Source: an uncultured Draconibacterium sp. | GTDB lineage: Bacteria; Bacteroidota; Bacteroidia; Bacteroidales; Prolixibacteraceae | Assembly: GCF_963675065.1 (NCBI RefSeq) | Contig: NZ_OY775906.1 | Coordinates: forward strand, 908,001 to 972,000 | Length of the DNA stretch: 64,000 nucleotides | Direction: 5' to 3' | Shown: positions 34,756-43,980 of the stretch, piece after piece | Position numbering within the stretch: the first letter of the stretch is position 1 | Layout: each line of letters opens with the position of its first letter | Notes under the pieces: model-generated | Databases searched by the model: none | What the model saw: the letters and a program-made list of their open reading frames with translations, nothing else | What the model was told of the DNA's origin: nothing | Position numbers and translations under genes: made by a program

Positions 34756-35931
34756 ATGAAAAGAACTATTATTCTTCTAGCTTTGGTATTTTCTGTTTCT
34801 GCAGTATTTGCGCAGAAAGGTAAAGTAACCAGTGCTCAGAACCTTAAAGACACCGGGAAATTAGATAAAGCGTTGGAAGCGATCAATGAAGCAACTGATC
34901 CGTCAAACGATAAGTCTGAAAAAACACTTCCATGGCCAAAAACATGGGAAGTTAAAGGCGAAATCTACCAGGCTATTTTTGCAAGCCAGGATGAAAATGT
35001 GAAAGCTTTAAGTGACGATCCGTTAACAGTAGCGTTAGAGTCGTATAAAAAAGCACTTGAATTAGACGAAAAAGATAAATTTTCGAAAAGTGTAAAAATT
35101 AAATTAACGCTGTTAACCAACGACTTAACCAATCAGGCGGTTGAAGCTTTTACTAATAACGACTATGATTTGGCCTTGAAATCTTTCGAGCAAATTCTTG
35201 AAGTTGAGGATATTCCTGTAGTAAAAGAAGACAGTCCGAATGCAATAGACACTGTAATTTTATTCAACTCAGGTTTGGCAGCTTACAATGCTCAGAATTA
35301 TACGAAAGCTGTTCAATACTACGGCGAGGCCGCTAAATACGGTTATAACGGTGCAAGAACTTACTCGTTAATTTCTGATTCGTATATTCAAATGCAAGAC
35401 ACTGTTAATGCGTTAAAAGCTGTACAGGAAGGATTTGAAAAATATCCGGATGACAATAACGTATTGACAAGTATGATTGATCTTTACATGAAAATTGGTA
35501 AAAATGAAGAAGCATTGAAATACCTGGATATGGCCATTGAGCAAGATCCAAACAATGTAACTTATTATTTTGCCAAAGGTGCGTTATATGAAAAATTTGG
35601 TGAAGAAGAAAATGCAATTGCAGCATATGAAAAAGCCTCTGAAGTTGATCCAACATTCTTTAATGCATATTACAATTTAGGTGCACTTTATTACAACAAA
35701 GGTGTAAAACAAATTGAAGTAGCTAATGCAGTTCCGGCTAACGAAAATGAAAAATACGAAGCTGAATTGAAAAAAGCTGATGTGTGGTTTGAAAAAGCAC
35801 TTCCATATATGGAAAAATGTCATGAGTTGAATCCTGAGGAAGAAATGACATTAGAATCGCTTAAAAACTTGTACTACCGTATGAAAAATATGGACAAGTA
35901 CAATGAGATTCTTGAGTTGTTAGGACAATAG
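34756..35931 (+). CDS. Secreted tetratricopeptide-repeat protein
   Basis: A 391-residue protein. A Sec signal peptide (MKRTIILLALVFSVSAVFAQ) with a cleavage site after Ala19 precedes at least six TPR-like helix pairs. The clearest are in ALKSFEQILEVEDI, AAYNAQNYTKAVQYYGEAAK, EALKYLDMAIEQDPNNVTYY and AIAAYEKASEVDPTFFNAYYN. TPR proteins of this kind serve as periplasmic scaffolds. It has no domain that would name a pathway. It is followed by a strong terminator and is monocistronic. Confidence 0.88.
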   Translation: MKRTIILLALVFSVSAVFAQKGKVTSAQNLKDTGKLDKALEAINEATDPSNDKSEKTLPWPKTWEVKGEIYQAIFASQDENVKALSDDPLTVALESYKKALELDEKDKFSKSVKIKLTLLTNDLTNQAVEAFTNNDYDLALKSFEQILEVEDIPVVKEDSPNAIDTVILFNSGLAAYNAQNYTKAVQYYGEAAKYGYNGARTYSLISDSYIQMQDTVNALKAVQEGFEKYPDDNNVLTSMIDLYMKIGKNEEALKYLDMAIEQDPNNVTYYFAKGALYEKFGEEENAIAAYEKASEVDPTFFNAYYNLGALYYNKGVKQIEVANAVPANENEKYEAELKKADVWFEKALPYMEKCHELNPEEEMTLESLKNLYYRMKNMDKYNEILELLGQ

Positions 35932-35941
35932 AATATTAGAT

Positions 35942-35970
35942 AAAAAAGGAGGGAAATTCTCTCCTTTTTT
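35942..35970 (+). terminator. Intrinsic terminator after the TPR gene
   Basis: AAAAAAGGAG (35942-35951) pairs perfectly with CTCCTTTTTT (35961-35970), 11 bp after the stop codon. The A-run on the left means it could also act on leftward transcripts. Confidence 0.9.
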
Positions 35971-36410
35971 ATATTCACGTAAATAACATAATATCAATTA
36001 TAGGACAAACGTCTTTGTTTAATATTTGGTAGTACTTCACAAAATACGCCCAGCTCTGCTGGTTTGCATAAAATCAGATATCGCGACGACAAGTCCGATA
36101 TCGGCAAAGATTTTATGTAAAAGTGTCTACAGTGTTCTTGGCAAAAGTTTTCCCTATAATTCAATATTATGTCTGCTCCCGATCCTAGTTTTTGTGGTTT
36201 TTGATTTTGCAAAACAAAAACTTACAAAACTACAGTCGGGATTGCTTTCGCTAATCCGCTCAGGTAAATAAATCGCACAAAGCCCGCGCACCGAGATTGT
36301 GCTTCTTTGGATAATTGTGTTAAACAAATATTTTATTCAATTCTCAGAGCTTTAAGAATTTTTAATTCATGGAATAATCCTTCCCAAAATCGACTCATTA
36401 TAAATATCCC
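35971..36410. other. Non-coding region with a nested inverted repeat
   Basis: No supported gene: the open frames here have no domain and no ribosome-binding site. A nested inverted repeat lies at 36067-36117. The G/C content is higher than in neighbouring spacers (CCCGCGCACCGAG near 36280), so the stretch may be a decayed insertion. Confidence 0.4.
36067..36117. repeat. Nested inverted repeat
   Basis: Outer arms CATAAAATC (36067-36075) and GATTTTATG (36109-36117); inner arms GATATCG (36077-36083) and CGATATC (36096-36102). All arms are perfect. No T tract follows. Confidence 0.55.
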
Positions 36411-37583
36411 TTATTTAATCGCTGGCAAAATGTATTTCTCCAGTATATGGTTTTGCTTCACCTTCGATTTGAAGTTAGCACCGGTAAATACAACAACTGC
36501 ATTTATATCCGGGAAAACGATAATTTTCTGTCCACCCCAGCCAAGAGCACAATACATGCGTCCATATTCTTCGTATTGTTTTGTCCACCAGGTGTATCCG
36601 TATCCAACCGTTCCCAAATCTTCCCCAGGAATTTTAATCCCATAATTACCGGCAAACGGATGTCCACATTTATCAACCCACTCCTTTGAAATAATCTGCT
36701 GGCCATTCCAAACACCACCGTTTAAAAACAGTACGCCAACTTTTAGCATGTCCCGCGGTGTGAGTTTTAAACCTCCGCCAGTGCTGATTTCGCCGGTGTC
36801 GTATCTCAACCACCAGTCATTTGATTCAATACCCAGTGGCTCGAATAAATACTTCTCCGAAAATTCGTCGATATTCATTCCTGTTGCATTCTTAAGAATT
36901 TCGCCCAGGATTTGCATGTCGCCCCCTGAATAGGTAAAATGTGTTCCGGGAACAGCAATCAACGGGCGCTGTAATACAAATTCAACAGGATCTTTATCGG
37001 AAAAATAAATGCCGATGGCATCGTTTTGAGTACTGCTCAATGCAGAGCTCCATTCATCCCATTGAAACCCAGACGTCATGGTTAACAAGGTTTTTATCGT
37101 AACATAGTCTTTGTTGTCAGCATTGTAATTTTGGTAATCAGGAAGGTAATCGAAAATGGACTGATCAATGCTTTGTATAAATCCCTTTTCAATGGCAATG
37201 CCAAAACACATCGATACAAAACTTTTAGTGGCTGATTGCAGCACGTGTGGTGTAGTTGCATCCCAGGTTATATAATCTCCTTTATGCCCCGGAGCATCCC
37301 ATTGGTATTTATGTCCCTGAAAATAATCTTCGAAAACCAACTTGTCATTTTTGTAAATCAGCATCGAATGTATTTCTCCGTATTTACCCTTCTGAATGCG
37401 GTGTGCTGTTTCAATGATCAGTGTTGAATCAATGTCCGATCTTTCCAGCGATTCAACTTGTAACCCGTCGTTTGTTTGGTCCGGAACATGGTAATTGTAG
37501 TTTTTACTTGTGCTGTTGCAGCTAGCAGCTACCAGAACAAAAAATAAGATGGCAATACCTGTTACTTTTATTCGTGTTTTCAT
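36411..37583 (-). CDS. Beta-lactamase-family serine hydrolase lipoprotein
   Basis: 390 residues from the ATG at 37583 (MKTRIKVTGIAILFFVLVAASC), giving a lipoprotein signal with acceptor Cys22; the longer frame adds ten residues with no merit. The fold is class C beta-lactamase/penicillin-binding: SATKSFVSM supplies Ser and Lys of SxxK, FTYSGGDMQ the Tyr motif and the C-terminal LGWGGQKIIV the last strand. Natural substrates of such lipoproteins are often peptides or esters. It is divergent from the sorbosone-dehydrogenase-like gene. Antibiotic resistance should not be assumed. Confidence 0.88.
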   Translation of the reverse strand: MKTRIKVTGIAILFFVLVAASCNSTSKNYNYHVPDQTNDGLQVESLERSDIDSTLIIETAHRIQKGKYGEIHSMLIYKNDKLVFEDYFQGHKYQWDAPGHKGDYITWDATTPHVLQSATKSFVSMCFGIAIEKGFIQSIDQSIFDYLPDYQNYNADNKDYVTIKTLLTMTSGFQWDEWSSALSSTQNDAIGIYFSDKDPVEFVLQRPLIAVPGTHFTYSGGDMQILGEILKNATGMNIDEFSEKYLFEPLGIESNDWWLRYDTGEISTGGGLKLTPRDMLKVGVLFLNGGVWNGQQIISKEWVDKCGHPFAGNYGIKIPGEDLGTVGYGYTWWTKQYEEYGRMYCALGWGGQKIIVFPDINAVVVFTGANFKSKVKQNHILEKYILPAIK

Positions 37584-37751
37584 ATGTTTTAGTTTTTGCG
37601 ATAGTACAATCACTTGTTTCTGATTTTGTTGATGTAAAGTTCCGATAAACGCCGATGCAGTACAAATAACTTATGCGCCAATCAATATGAAGTTTCGTGA
37701 GGACATATAAAATATGTTGCAATACCATGAATTATGATGCAAGTGCAGATT

Positions 37752-37774
37752 TTTAGCCATCTAAAATGGCTAAA
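37752..37774. promoter_or_regulatory. 9-bp dyad in the divergent intergenic region
   Basis: TTTAGCCAT (37752-37760) and ATGGCTAAA (37766-37774) are perfect arms around CTAAA. It lies between two divergent genes and has no T tract, so an operator is more likely than a terminator. Confidence 0.45.
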
Positions 37775-37839
37775 CAAACATCGTCAGGCTTTTGCTGTTT
37801 AATTTAATAAACAAAGTTTTAACACGTTAAAACAGAACT

Positions 37840-38976
37840 ATGAAACAATTAAAAGACTTGTTCTTACTACTTTTTATTTTTGTAGCGACAATGGCATGTA
37901 CATCTTCTGATAAAACAGAAAAACCTTCGCCCGATTACGAAAACGTTCCGGAAATAAATTTGCCCGATGGTTTTAAAATTCATGTTTATACCGATGATGT
38001 AGACAATGCCCGATCAATGGTATTGGGTGATAAAGGAACACTGTTTGTCGGGTCAAGAACTGCAGGAAAAGTTTATGCGGTTATCGACGAAGATCAGGAT
38101 TACCAGGCTGACCAGGTGATTGTAATTGCCGATAATATGAATCAACCCAACGGAGTGGCTTTTTTGAATGGCGATCTTTATGTGGCTGAAATAAGCAAAA
38201 TATGGAAATTTGAAAACATTGAAGATCATCTTGAATCACCACCAGCGCCCGTTCTGATAAGTGACGACTTCCCCACTGACGGGCATCACGGGTGGAAATA
38301 CATTGCTTTTGGCCCCGATGGGAAGCTATATGTTCCGGTTGGTGCACCTTGTAATATTTGTTTGTCCGACGATGAAATTTATGCCACCATTTCGCGTATG
38401 GATCCCGATGGCAGCAATCATGAGATTTTTGCGCATGGTATTCGAAACACTGTTGGCTTCGGCTGGCACCCGGAGGACGGAACGCTTTGGTTTACCGATA
38501 ACGGACGCGACTGGATGGGCGATGATCTGCCACCCGACGAGCTAAACCGGGCTCCTGAGGCTGGTATGCATTTTGGCTATCCATTCTGTCATGGTTCCGG
38601 AATTGCCGATCCTGAGTTTGGCGATCAGCAAAGTTGCGACGAGTTTAACTCTCCGGTTCAGGATCTTGGTCCGCATGTGGCAGCATTAGGCATGCTTTTT
38701 TACAACGGCAATATGTTCCCCGAAGCTTACAGAAACAGTATTATCATTGCCGAGCATGGCTCTTGGAACAGATCAACTCCCATTGGGTACCGACTTACCC
38801 GTGTGGAGCTAAATGGGAATACAGCAGTATCGTATGAAACCTTTGCCGACGGATGGTTGCAAAACGGAAGTCCCTGGGGACGACCAGTGGATGTGATACA
38901 AATGCCCAATGGCTCTATCCTTGTTTCCGACGATACTTCCGGCACTATATACAACATTAATTATTCGGAAGAATGA
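37840..38976 (+). CDS. PQQ-type sorbosone/glucose dehydrogenase-like lipoprotein
   Basis: A 378-residue protein. A lipoprotein signal (LLLFIFVATMAC, acceptor Cys20) is followed by a six-bladed propeller typical of L-sorbosone/soluble glucose dehydrogenases: PDGFKIHVYTDDVDNARSMV, VADNMNQPNGVAF, GHHGWKYIAFGPDGKLYVPVG, GIRNTVGFGWHPEDGTLWF. The active-site His of GHHGW and the Arg of GIRN are present. Members oxidise sugars or related aldoses, some with PQQ. The substrate is unknown. Confidence 0.85.
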   Translation: MKQLKDLFLLLFIFVATMACTSSDKTEKPSPDYENVPEINLPDGFKIHVYTDDVDNARSMVLGDKGTLFVGSRTAGKVYAVIDEDQDYQADQVIVIADNMNQPNGVAFLNGDLYVAEISKIWKFENIEDHLESPPAPVLISDDFPTDGHHGWKYIAFGPDGKLYVPVGAPCNICLSDDEIYATISRMDPDGSNHEIFAHGIRNTVGFGWHPEDGTLWFTDNGRDWMGDDLPPDELNRAPEAGMHFGYPFCHGSGIADPEFGDQQSCDEFNSPVQDLGPHVAALGMLFYNGNMFPEAYRNSIIIAEHGSWNRSTPIGYRLTRVELNGNTAVSYETFADGWLQNGSPWGRPVDVIQMPNGSILVSDDTSGTIYNINYSEE

Positions 38977-39520
38977 ATCCGAATAGCGAATTTGAGGAAT
39001 ATTTTCGAAAAGCTCAATTTATAAATCTCGTTTCTGTAAAAATTAATTTAAAAAATTTGATCGTGATCTTCGGTAATGCTCTTCATTAAAACTAATTACA
39101 TTCAATTAACATGATGCTAAAATATATTTCGTGTAGAAAGAATAGTGTTGACTTGCAGTTGTTTATCCGGGGCGGAATTACATGTGGTCAAACTACTATT
39201 GATTGATTAACAAATATTTAAAGTTAATAATGAGCTGCAAAACTTTACATATTTTTCCAGATACGACATTTTTTAGTTTCTTTGCGACGTTTTATGGAGA
39301 TATCAGAAAGACTTCAACATAGAAATTCAAAATATACAAGGGAAGAGTTAGACTTCAATAGCAACTCAAATATTCTCTTTTATAACTACACCCGCTCTAC
39401 CGGCAATCCCAAGAAACCACCGGTAATGTAGTACAACGGTGATTACCGTTGCTGTCTGAATTTGACTACAGTCAAAACAACAATAATTAATTTTATTATT
39501 AACTACTAATAGTGTTCTTT
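38977..39520. promoter_or_regulatory. 544-bp leader upstream of the porin-betaine operon
   Basis: No gene seen. Near the 3' end there is a pair of structures: an AACGGT/ACCGTT hairpin with a GATT loop at 39435-39450, and just before it a larger potential stem around ACCGG...CCGGT (39395-39425). A T-rich stretch with TTTCTTTG near 39280 may be a weak minus-7 box. The long leader could carry osmotic control of the operon; I could not identify a known riboswitch. Confidence 0.4.
39435..39450 (+). promoter_or_regulatory. Leader hairpin upstream of the porin gene
   Basis: AACGGT (39435-39440) and ACCGTT (39445-39450) with the loop GATT. It is 70 bp before the porin start codon and is not followed by T residues. 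Confidence 0.4.
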
Positions 39521-40741
39521 ATGAATTTGAGAAAAAATTTACTACTGTTTATTTTAATTTTTACCAGTTCAATTGTGCTCGCGCAGGAGGAAGAGAAGGA
39601 AGATGGTTTTAAAATTGGTGGAGCCATGCGATTTAACCTTCTTTCTACCAATTACGAAAGTGGAGCAAGTAACTTAAATCCACAGTTTACATGGGATACC
39701 TGGCGATTGAATGTCGATGGCTCTATGGGCGATATCGATTTAAGTTTTGAATACAGGTTTTATCCAACATTTGGTACCCACTTTATCCACCACGGATTTT
39801 TAGGTTACAAATTTTCAGATCAGGTGTATATGGAATTAGGTGTAACACAAGTTCCGTTTGGTATTACAACTTATGCATCTCACTCATGGTGGTTTCAGGG
39901 CCCATATTACGTTGGTTTGGAAGATGACTACGATATGGGGATTAATTTTGACATAAACCCGAGTGATAAAGTTGAAATCTCAGTTGCCTATTTTCGTCAG
40001 GCTGAACCTGAAGGACCAAAATTTGGCGGTGATGTAACTTTCGGAAATGCTGGCCCTGGTCGTTATTCTTACGACATTGTTCCCGGAAACGGCGCTTATG
40101 TAGCTGCTGATGGTGAAATTGTAACTACTGCGGCAAGTTTGCGCGAGCTCGACCAGTTTAATGCACGACTTGCAGTTGACGTGTCTGAAGGTTGGGAAGT
40201 TGGGTTATCAGGACAAGTTGGCCGTATTTACAACTCGGTGCTTGACGAAGCTAAAGCAGCAACAGCATTTGCAGCTCACGTTGTAGGAAACTTTGGTAAA
40301 TTTAACCTGAAAGCGGAGTATATTAATTATAATTATAAAGCTGTAGGCGACGACGGACAAGAACTAGATGTTGTTCAGATGGGTGCCTATGGCTATGAAT
40401 ATTTTGGTGGAGACGACTATACCGGCGGTGTAGCTTCTAATTCAAATATGTATGTTGTAGGTCTGGCCTACACAATTCCTTTTGAATTTGGCCCAATTTC
40501 AAGCATCCAACCTTATGTGGATTATACATTAATCGACAAAAAAGAGGAAGCCTTTTTTGATACCCAACACCTAATTCCCGGATTTTTAATCAGCGCTGGT
40601 CCGGTTTATACCTATGTTGATTATGCAATGGGTAAAAACCAGCCATGGCTTACCGAATCGTTTGGTAAAGGCCTGGGATCAGGTGTTGAAGATCCGGAGT
40701 GGAATAAAAGGTTCAATATCAATATTGGATATTACTTTTAA
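39521..40741 (+). CDS. Outer-membrane porin (OprO/OprP-like), first gene of a betaine operon
   Basis: 406 residues from the ATG at 39521; the in-frame GTG at 39512 only adds three residues. A signal peptide (NLLLFILIFTSSIVLAQ) precedes an alternating beta-strand pattern (FKIGGAMRFNLL, DLSFEYRFYPTF, VYMELGVTQVPFG ... RFNINIGYYF) ending in an aromatic terminal residue. This is typical of 16-stranded phosphate-selective-porin-like channels. It is 17 bp from proV, so it very probably feeds the betaine transporter. Substrate specificity is inferred from context only. Confidence 0.8.
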   Translation: MNLRKNLLLFILIFTSSIVLAQEEEKEDGFKIGGAMRFNLLSTNYESGASNLNPQFTWDTWRLNVDGSMGDIDLSFEYRFYPTFGTHFIHHGFLGYKFSDQVYMELGVTQVPFGITTYASHSWWFQGPYYVGLEDDYDMGINFDINPSDKVEISVAYFRQAEPEGPKFGGDVTFGNAGPGRYSYDIVPGNGAYVAADGEIVTTAASLRELDQFNARLAVDVSEGWEVGLSGQVGRIYNSVLDEAKAATAFAAHVVGNFGKFNLKAEYINYNYKAVGDDGQELDVVQMGAYGYEYFGGDDYTGGVASNSNMYVVGLAYTIPFEFGPISSIQPYVDYTLIDKKEEAFFDTQHLIPGFLISAGPVYTYVDYAMGKNQPWLTESFGKGLGSGVEDPEWNKRFNINIGYYF

Positions 40742-40758
40742 TAAAAGCAAAAAGAGTT

Positions 40759-42003
40759 ATGCCTGATAAAAGGAAAACAAAAATTAAGATTGAAGATTTA
40801 ACACTAATCTTCGGTAAACGCAAACAAGAGGCACTGAAGCTATTAGAGCAAGGTGTTTCTAAGGATGAAATTCTGAAAAGGACGAAGTGTACCGTGGGGG
40901 TAAGTCGTGCCAGCATTGAAATAAAAGAAGGAGAAGTTTTTGTGATCATGGGACTTTCAGGAAGTGGAAAATCGACTTTAATTCGCTGCTTAAACCGCTT
41001 AAACGAGCCAACGGCAGGGAAAGTAATTTTCGATGATCACGACATAACACGTGAAAGTAATAAAGAATTATTGGAAACCCGTAGAACAGAAATGAGTATG
41101 GTTTTTCAGAAATTTGGATTACTCCCCCACCGAACTATTTTAGAGAATGCTGGTTTTGGTTTAGAGCTTCGTGGCGAAGACAAGGAAGATCGCGATAAGA
41201 GAGCCAAAGTAGCATTGGAAACAGTTGGATTGAAAGGTTATGAAGCTCAATATCCATCAGAATTGTCAGGTGGTATGCAACAGCGTGTAGGTTTGGCTCG
41301 TGCCCTTGCAAACGATCCTGAAGTTCTGCTAATGGACGAAGCCTTTTCTGCACTCGATCCGCTGATTAAATCTGATATGCAGGACGAATTACTTGAGATT
41401 CAGGATAAGCTGCACAAAACAATTGTGTTTATTACGCACGACCTCGACGAAGCCATTAAAATTGGCGACCGTATTGCCATTATGAAAGATGGTGTGATTG
41501 AGCAAATTGGTACAGCTGAGGATATTCTTACCAATCCTGCCAGTGAATATGTTGAGGCATTTGTGGAAAAAGTGGACAGAAAAACCATTATTACTGCAGA
41601 AACTTTAATGTTTAAAAAGCACACCTCTCTCGAGCTTCATAAAGACGGACCAAAAGGTGCTGTTCGAAAAATGCGTTCGATTGGAGCTGATCAGTTACCG
41701 GTTATTGACGAACACAAAAAATTCCTTGGCCATGTTTGGCTTCAAGATGTTTTGAAGTTGGAAGCCAGTAATGAAAAGTCGATCGAGAAAGTAATAAAAA
41801 CCGATGTCCCAAGTGTGTATAAACATTACACGGTTGAGGATATGCTTCCGTTAATTACCGGAATCAGGCATCCGCTTGCGGTAATTGAGGAAGAAACGGG
41901 AAAATTTCTGGGACTGATTACACAAACCTCGTTGATTATTGAGGCTACACGCTTCGAGAAAAAAGAAGTGATTAAATTAAAAGAACAAGCTAACGAATTA
42001 TAG
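40759..42003 (+). CDS. proV: Glycine betaine/proline ABC transporter ATPase (ProV-like) with CBS domains
   Basis: A 414-residue protein. The ABC ATPase has GLSGSGKSTLIRCL, the signature LSGGMQQRVGLARALAND, Walker B VLLMDEAFSAL and the switch VFITHDLDEA. Its N-terminal extension (IEDLTLIFGKRKQEALKLLEQG) is characteristic of ProV/OpuAA. A C-terminal pair of CBS motifs (about 270-414) can sense ionic strength. It energises import of compatible solutes. It is the second gene of the operon, followed by the permease after 1 bp. Confidence 0.95.
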   Translation: MPDKRKTKIKIEDLTLIFGKRKQEALKLLEQGVSKDEILKRTKCTVGVSRASIEIKEGEVFVIMGLSGSGKSTLIRCLNRLNEPTAGKVIFDDHDITRESNKELLETRRTEMSMVFQKFGLLPHRTILENAGFGLELRGEDKEDRDKRAKVALETVGLKGYEAQYPSELSGGMQQRVGLARALANDPEVLLMDEAFSALDPLIKSDMQDELLEIQDKLHKTIVFITHDLDEAIKIGDRIAIMKDGVIEQIGTAEDILTNPASEYVEAFVEKVDRKTIITAETLMFKKHTSLELHKDGPKGAVRKMRSIGADQLPVIDEHKKFLGHVWLQDVLKLEASNEKSIEKVIKTDVPSVYKHYTVEDMLPLITGIRHPLAVIEEETGKFLGLITQTSLIIEATRFEKKEVIKLKEQANEL

Positions 42004-42004
42004 T

Positions 42005-42865
42005 ATGGACAAGTTAATAGACCTCGGAAAATATATTGAACAGGGAATTAATGTACTGGAAGAAAGCCTTTCCGGTCTTTGGGGAGCTATCGATGATGTA
42101 ATCTCATGGACGGTAGAATTCTTAAACGACACGTTTCTTGCTATTCCTTTCATTGTAATTATTGCCCTTGTTACTTTTGGTGCCTACTATGCCAACGCAG
42201 GGAAACTGGCTTTTAAAAAGGAAGGTTTCAAAAAAGGTGTTGGGTTAGCTCTGTTTGTTGTTTTTGGTCTTTTGCTGATTTGGGCGATGGGCTATTGGAA
42301 AGAAGCCATTCAAACAACAACACTTGTTATAGTGGCTACCATTATAGCGCTTTTGTTTGGAATTCCACTGGGAATTTGGGCTGCACGCAGCAACACGGCT
42401 AATGCTATAATTCGGCCAATTCTCGACTTAATGCAAACCATGCCGGCATTTGTTTACCTTATTCCTGCAATTTTCTTCTTTAGTGTTGGCAATACGCCGG
42501 GTGTAATTGCAACGGTTATTTTCTCGTTGCCACCGGCTGTACGTTTAACAAGTTTGGGAATCCGGAATGTACCCGCCGATGTTATTGAGGCCGGTCATGC
42601 TTTCGGAGCAACCGACAAACAAATTCTTTTTAAAATACAATTACCTCTGGCAAAAACAACAATTCTGGCCGGAATCAATCAGGTAATTCTGCTTGCACTG
42701 TCAATGGTTGTTATTGCATCGATGGTTGGGGCTAAAGGTTTAGGAGCAATTGTGTATCAGGGAATTCAGCAAAACGACATTGCCAAAGGTTTCGAATCGG
42801 GACTGGGTATTGTTGTGCTGGCGATTATATTAGACCGTATTACACAAGCTGTTGCTAAAAAATAA
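42005..42865 (+). CDS. proW: Glycine betaine/proline ABC transporter permease (ProW-like)
   Basis: A 286-residue permease with an N-terminal amphipathic segment, then about six transmembrane helices. It has the EAA-like loop (NVPADVIEAGHAFGATDKQILFKIQLPLAKTTILAG) that docks on the ATPase. The WAMGYW...IFGIPLGIWAARS segment matches ProW/OpuAB. It lies between proV and proX as in known betaine operons. Confidence 0.94.
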   Translation: MDKLIDLGKYIEQGINVLEESLSGLWGAIDDVISWTVEFLNDTFLAIPFIVIIALVTFGAYYANAGKLAFKKEGFKKGVGLALFVVFGLLLIWAMGYWKEAIQTTTLVIVATIIALLFGIPLGIWAARSNTANAIIRPILDLMQTMPAFVYLIPAIFFFSVGNTPGVIATVIFSLPPAVRLTSLGIRNVPADVIEAGHAFGATDKQILFKIQLPLAKTTILAGINQVILLALSMVVIASMVGAKGLGAIVYQGIQQNDIAKGFESGLGIVVLAIILDRITQAVAKK

Positions 42866-42892
42866 ATTATAAATCTTAAAAAATATATTATT

Positions 42893-43762
42893 ATGAACGT
42901 TAAAAAATTAGGAACCCTGTTTATAGCTGCAACATTACTGTTTGCAATTACATCATGCTCAAACAGCGGTTCGAAAAAATCGACTACTGAAGAGAAAAAA
43001 GAAGTTAATATTTTATATCCAAACTGGGCAGAAGGTATTGCTTTTACCCATTTGGCAAAAGTTGCTCTTGAAGCCAATGGATTTGAAGTAGAATTGACGA
43101 ACCTTGAACCGGGATTGATTTATGGCGAACTGTCGAAAGATGATTCAAAAGGCGATGTATTTATGGATGCATGGTTGCCAAATACCCACAAAGATTATTG
43201 GGCCGATTATGGCGATAAACTGGTAAAACTTGGCGAATCATTTAGTAATGGTACTACAGGTTTGGTTGTTCCTTCTTATGTTACCATTAATTCTATTGAA
43301 GAATTAAACGCAAATAAAGACAAGTTTGATGGTGAAATAATCGGAATTGGCAGTGGTGCCGGTATTCATGCTAACACGGAGAAAGTTATTGAAGAGTACA
43401 GTTTGGATTTCGAACAAATTACATCGAGTGGACCGGCAATGGTAGCCAGCCTTGAAAAAGCGATTAAAAATGAAGATTGGATTGTTATTACAGGATGGAA
43501 ACCACATTTCAAATGGGCTAAAAACGATTTGAAATATTTGGAAGATCCAAAAGGTATCTATCCAAAAGATGTTTGTGCAACTATCTCGCGTAGAGGTTTT
43601 GCAGAAGATATGCCAAAAGCAGGTAATTTCTTTAAAAACTTCAACCTTGAAGAAGATCAGCTTTACGATTTGATGGGAAAAATCTCAGAAGCTGGTGAAG
43701 AGGCAGGCGCACAACAATATTACGATGCTAACAAAGCAATGATCGACGCCTGGTTTAACTAA
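42893..43762 (+). CDS. proX: Glycine betaine-binding lipoprotein (ProX/OpuAC-like)
   Basis: A 289-residue substrate-binding protein. A lipoprotein signal ends at Cys22 (FAITSC), so the protein is anchored to the membrane. The OpuAC family pattern is VNILYPNWAEGIAFTHLAKVALE, GDVFMDAWLPNTHKDYWADYG, GAGIHANTEKVIEEY and WIVITGWKPHFKWA; the Trp/Tyr-rich pockets bind quaternary ammonium groups. Third gene of the transporter operon, with a strong terminator after it. Confidence 0.94.
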   Translation: MNVKKLGTLFIAATLLFAITSCSNSGSKKSTTEEKKEVNILYPNWAEGIAFTHLAKVALEANGFEVELTNLEPGLIYGELSKDDSKGDVFMDAWLPNTHKDYWADYGDKLVKLGESFSNGTTGLVVPSYVTINSIEELNANKDKFDGEIIGIGSGAGIHANTEKVIEEYSLDFEQITSSGPAMVASLEKAIKNEDWIVITGWKPHFKWAKNDLKYLEDPKGIYPKDVCATISRRGFAEDMPKAGNFFKNFNLEEDQLYDLMGKISEAGEEAGAQQYYDANKAMIDAWFN

Positions 43763-43789
43763 GAATTAGTACGATTGCAAAATTATACG

Positions 43790-43827
43790 AAATGGCAGGT
43801 TAGGTTTTCCTTTCCTGCCATTTTTAT
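43790..43827 (+). terminator. Terminator of the betaine operon
   Basis: AAATGGCAGG (43790-43799) pairs with CCTGCCATTT (43814-43823), followed by T-rich sequence. It is 28 bp after the proX stop codon. Confidence 0.9.
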
Positions 43828-43953
43828 TTTACACCACTCTCCGGTATTTTAAGTCTCTCTGCTCAACCGTTTGCTAGCCAACGGTTGGGAATACTTGCAA
43901 TGGACAAAAGCTTGCTGGTTGTTTTTTTAGGAGTTAATACAAAGTAGTGAAAA

Positions 43954-43980
43954 AGAAAAAAGCCTGAAAAATTCAGGCTT
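43954..43980 (-). terminator. Terminator of the redox operon (leftward)
   Basis: On the minus strand AAGCCTGAA and TTCAGGCTT (plus-strand 43972-43980 and 43960-43968) form a 9-bp stem with a 3-nt loop followed by TTTTT. It would end the leftward transcript of the thioredoxin-OsmC operon about 260 bp after the last stop codon. Confidence 0.8.

Noticed and set aside
36026..36271. 81-codon open frame near 36.1 kb
   Set aside because: It runs through the nested inverted repeat, has no ribosome-binding site and no domain; more likely non-coding or decayed sequence.
36411..37583. Antibiotic-resistance beta-lactamase
   Set aside because: The fold is right but such lipoproteins are broad esterase/peptidase families; resistance is not supported by sequence.
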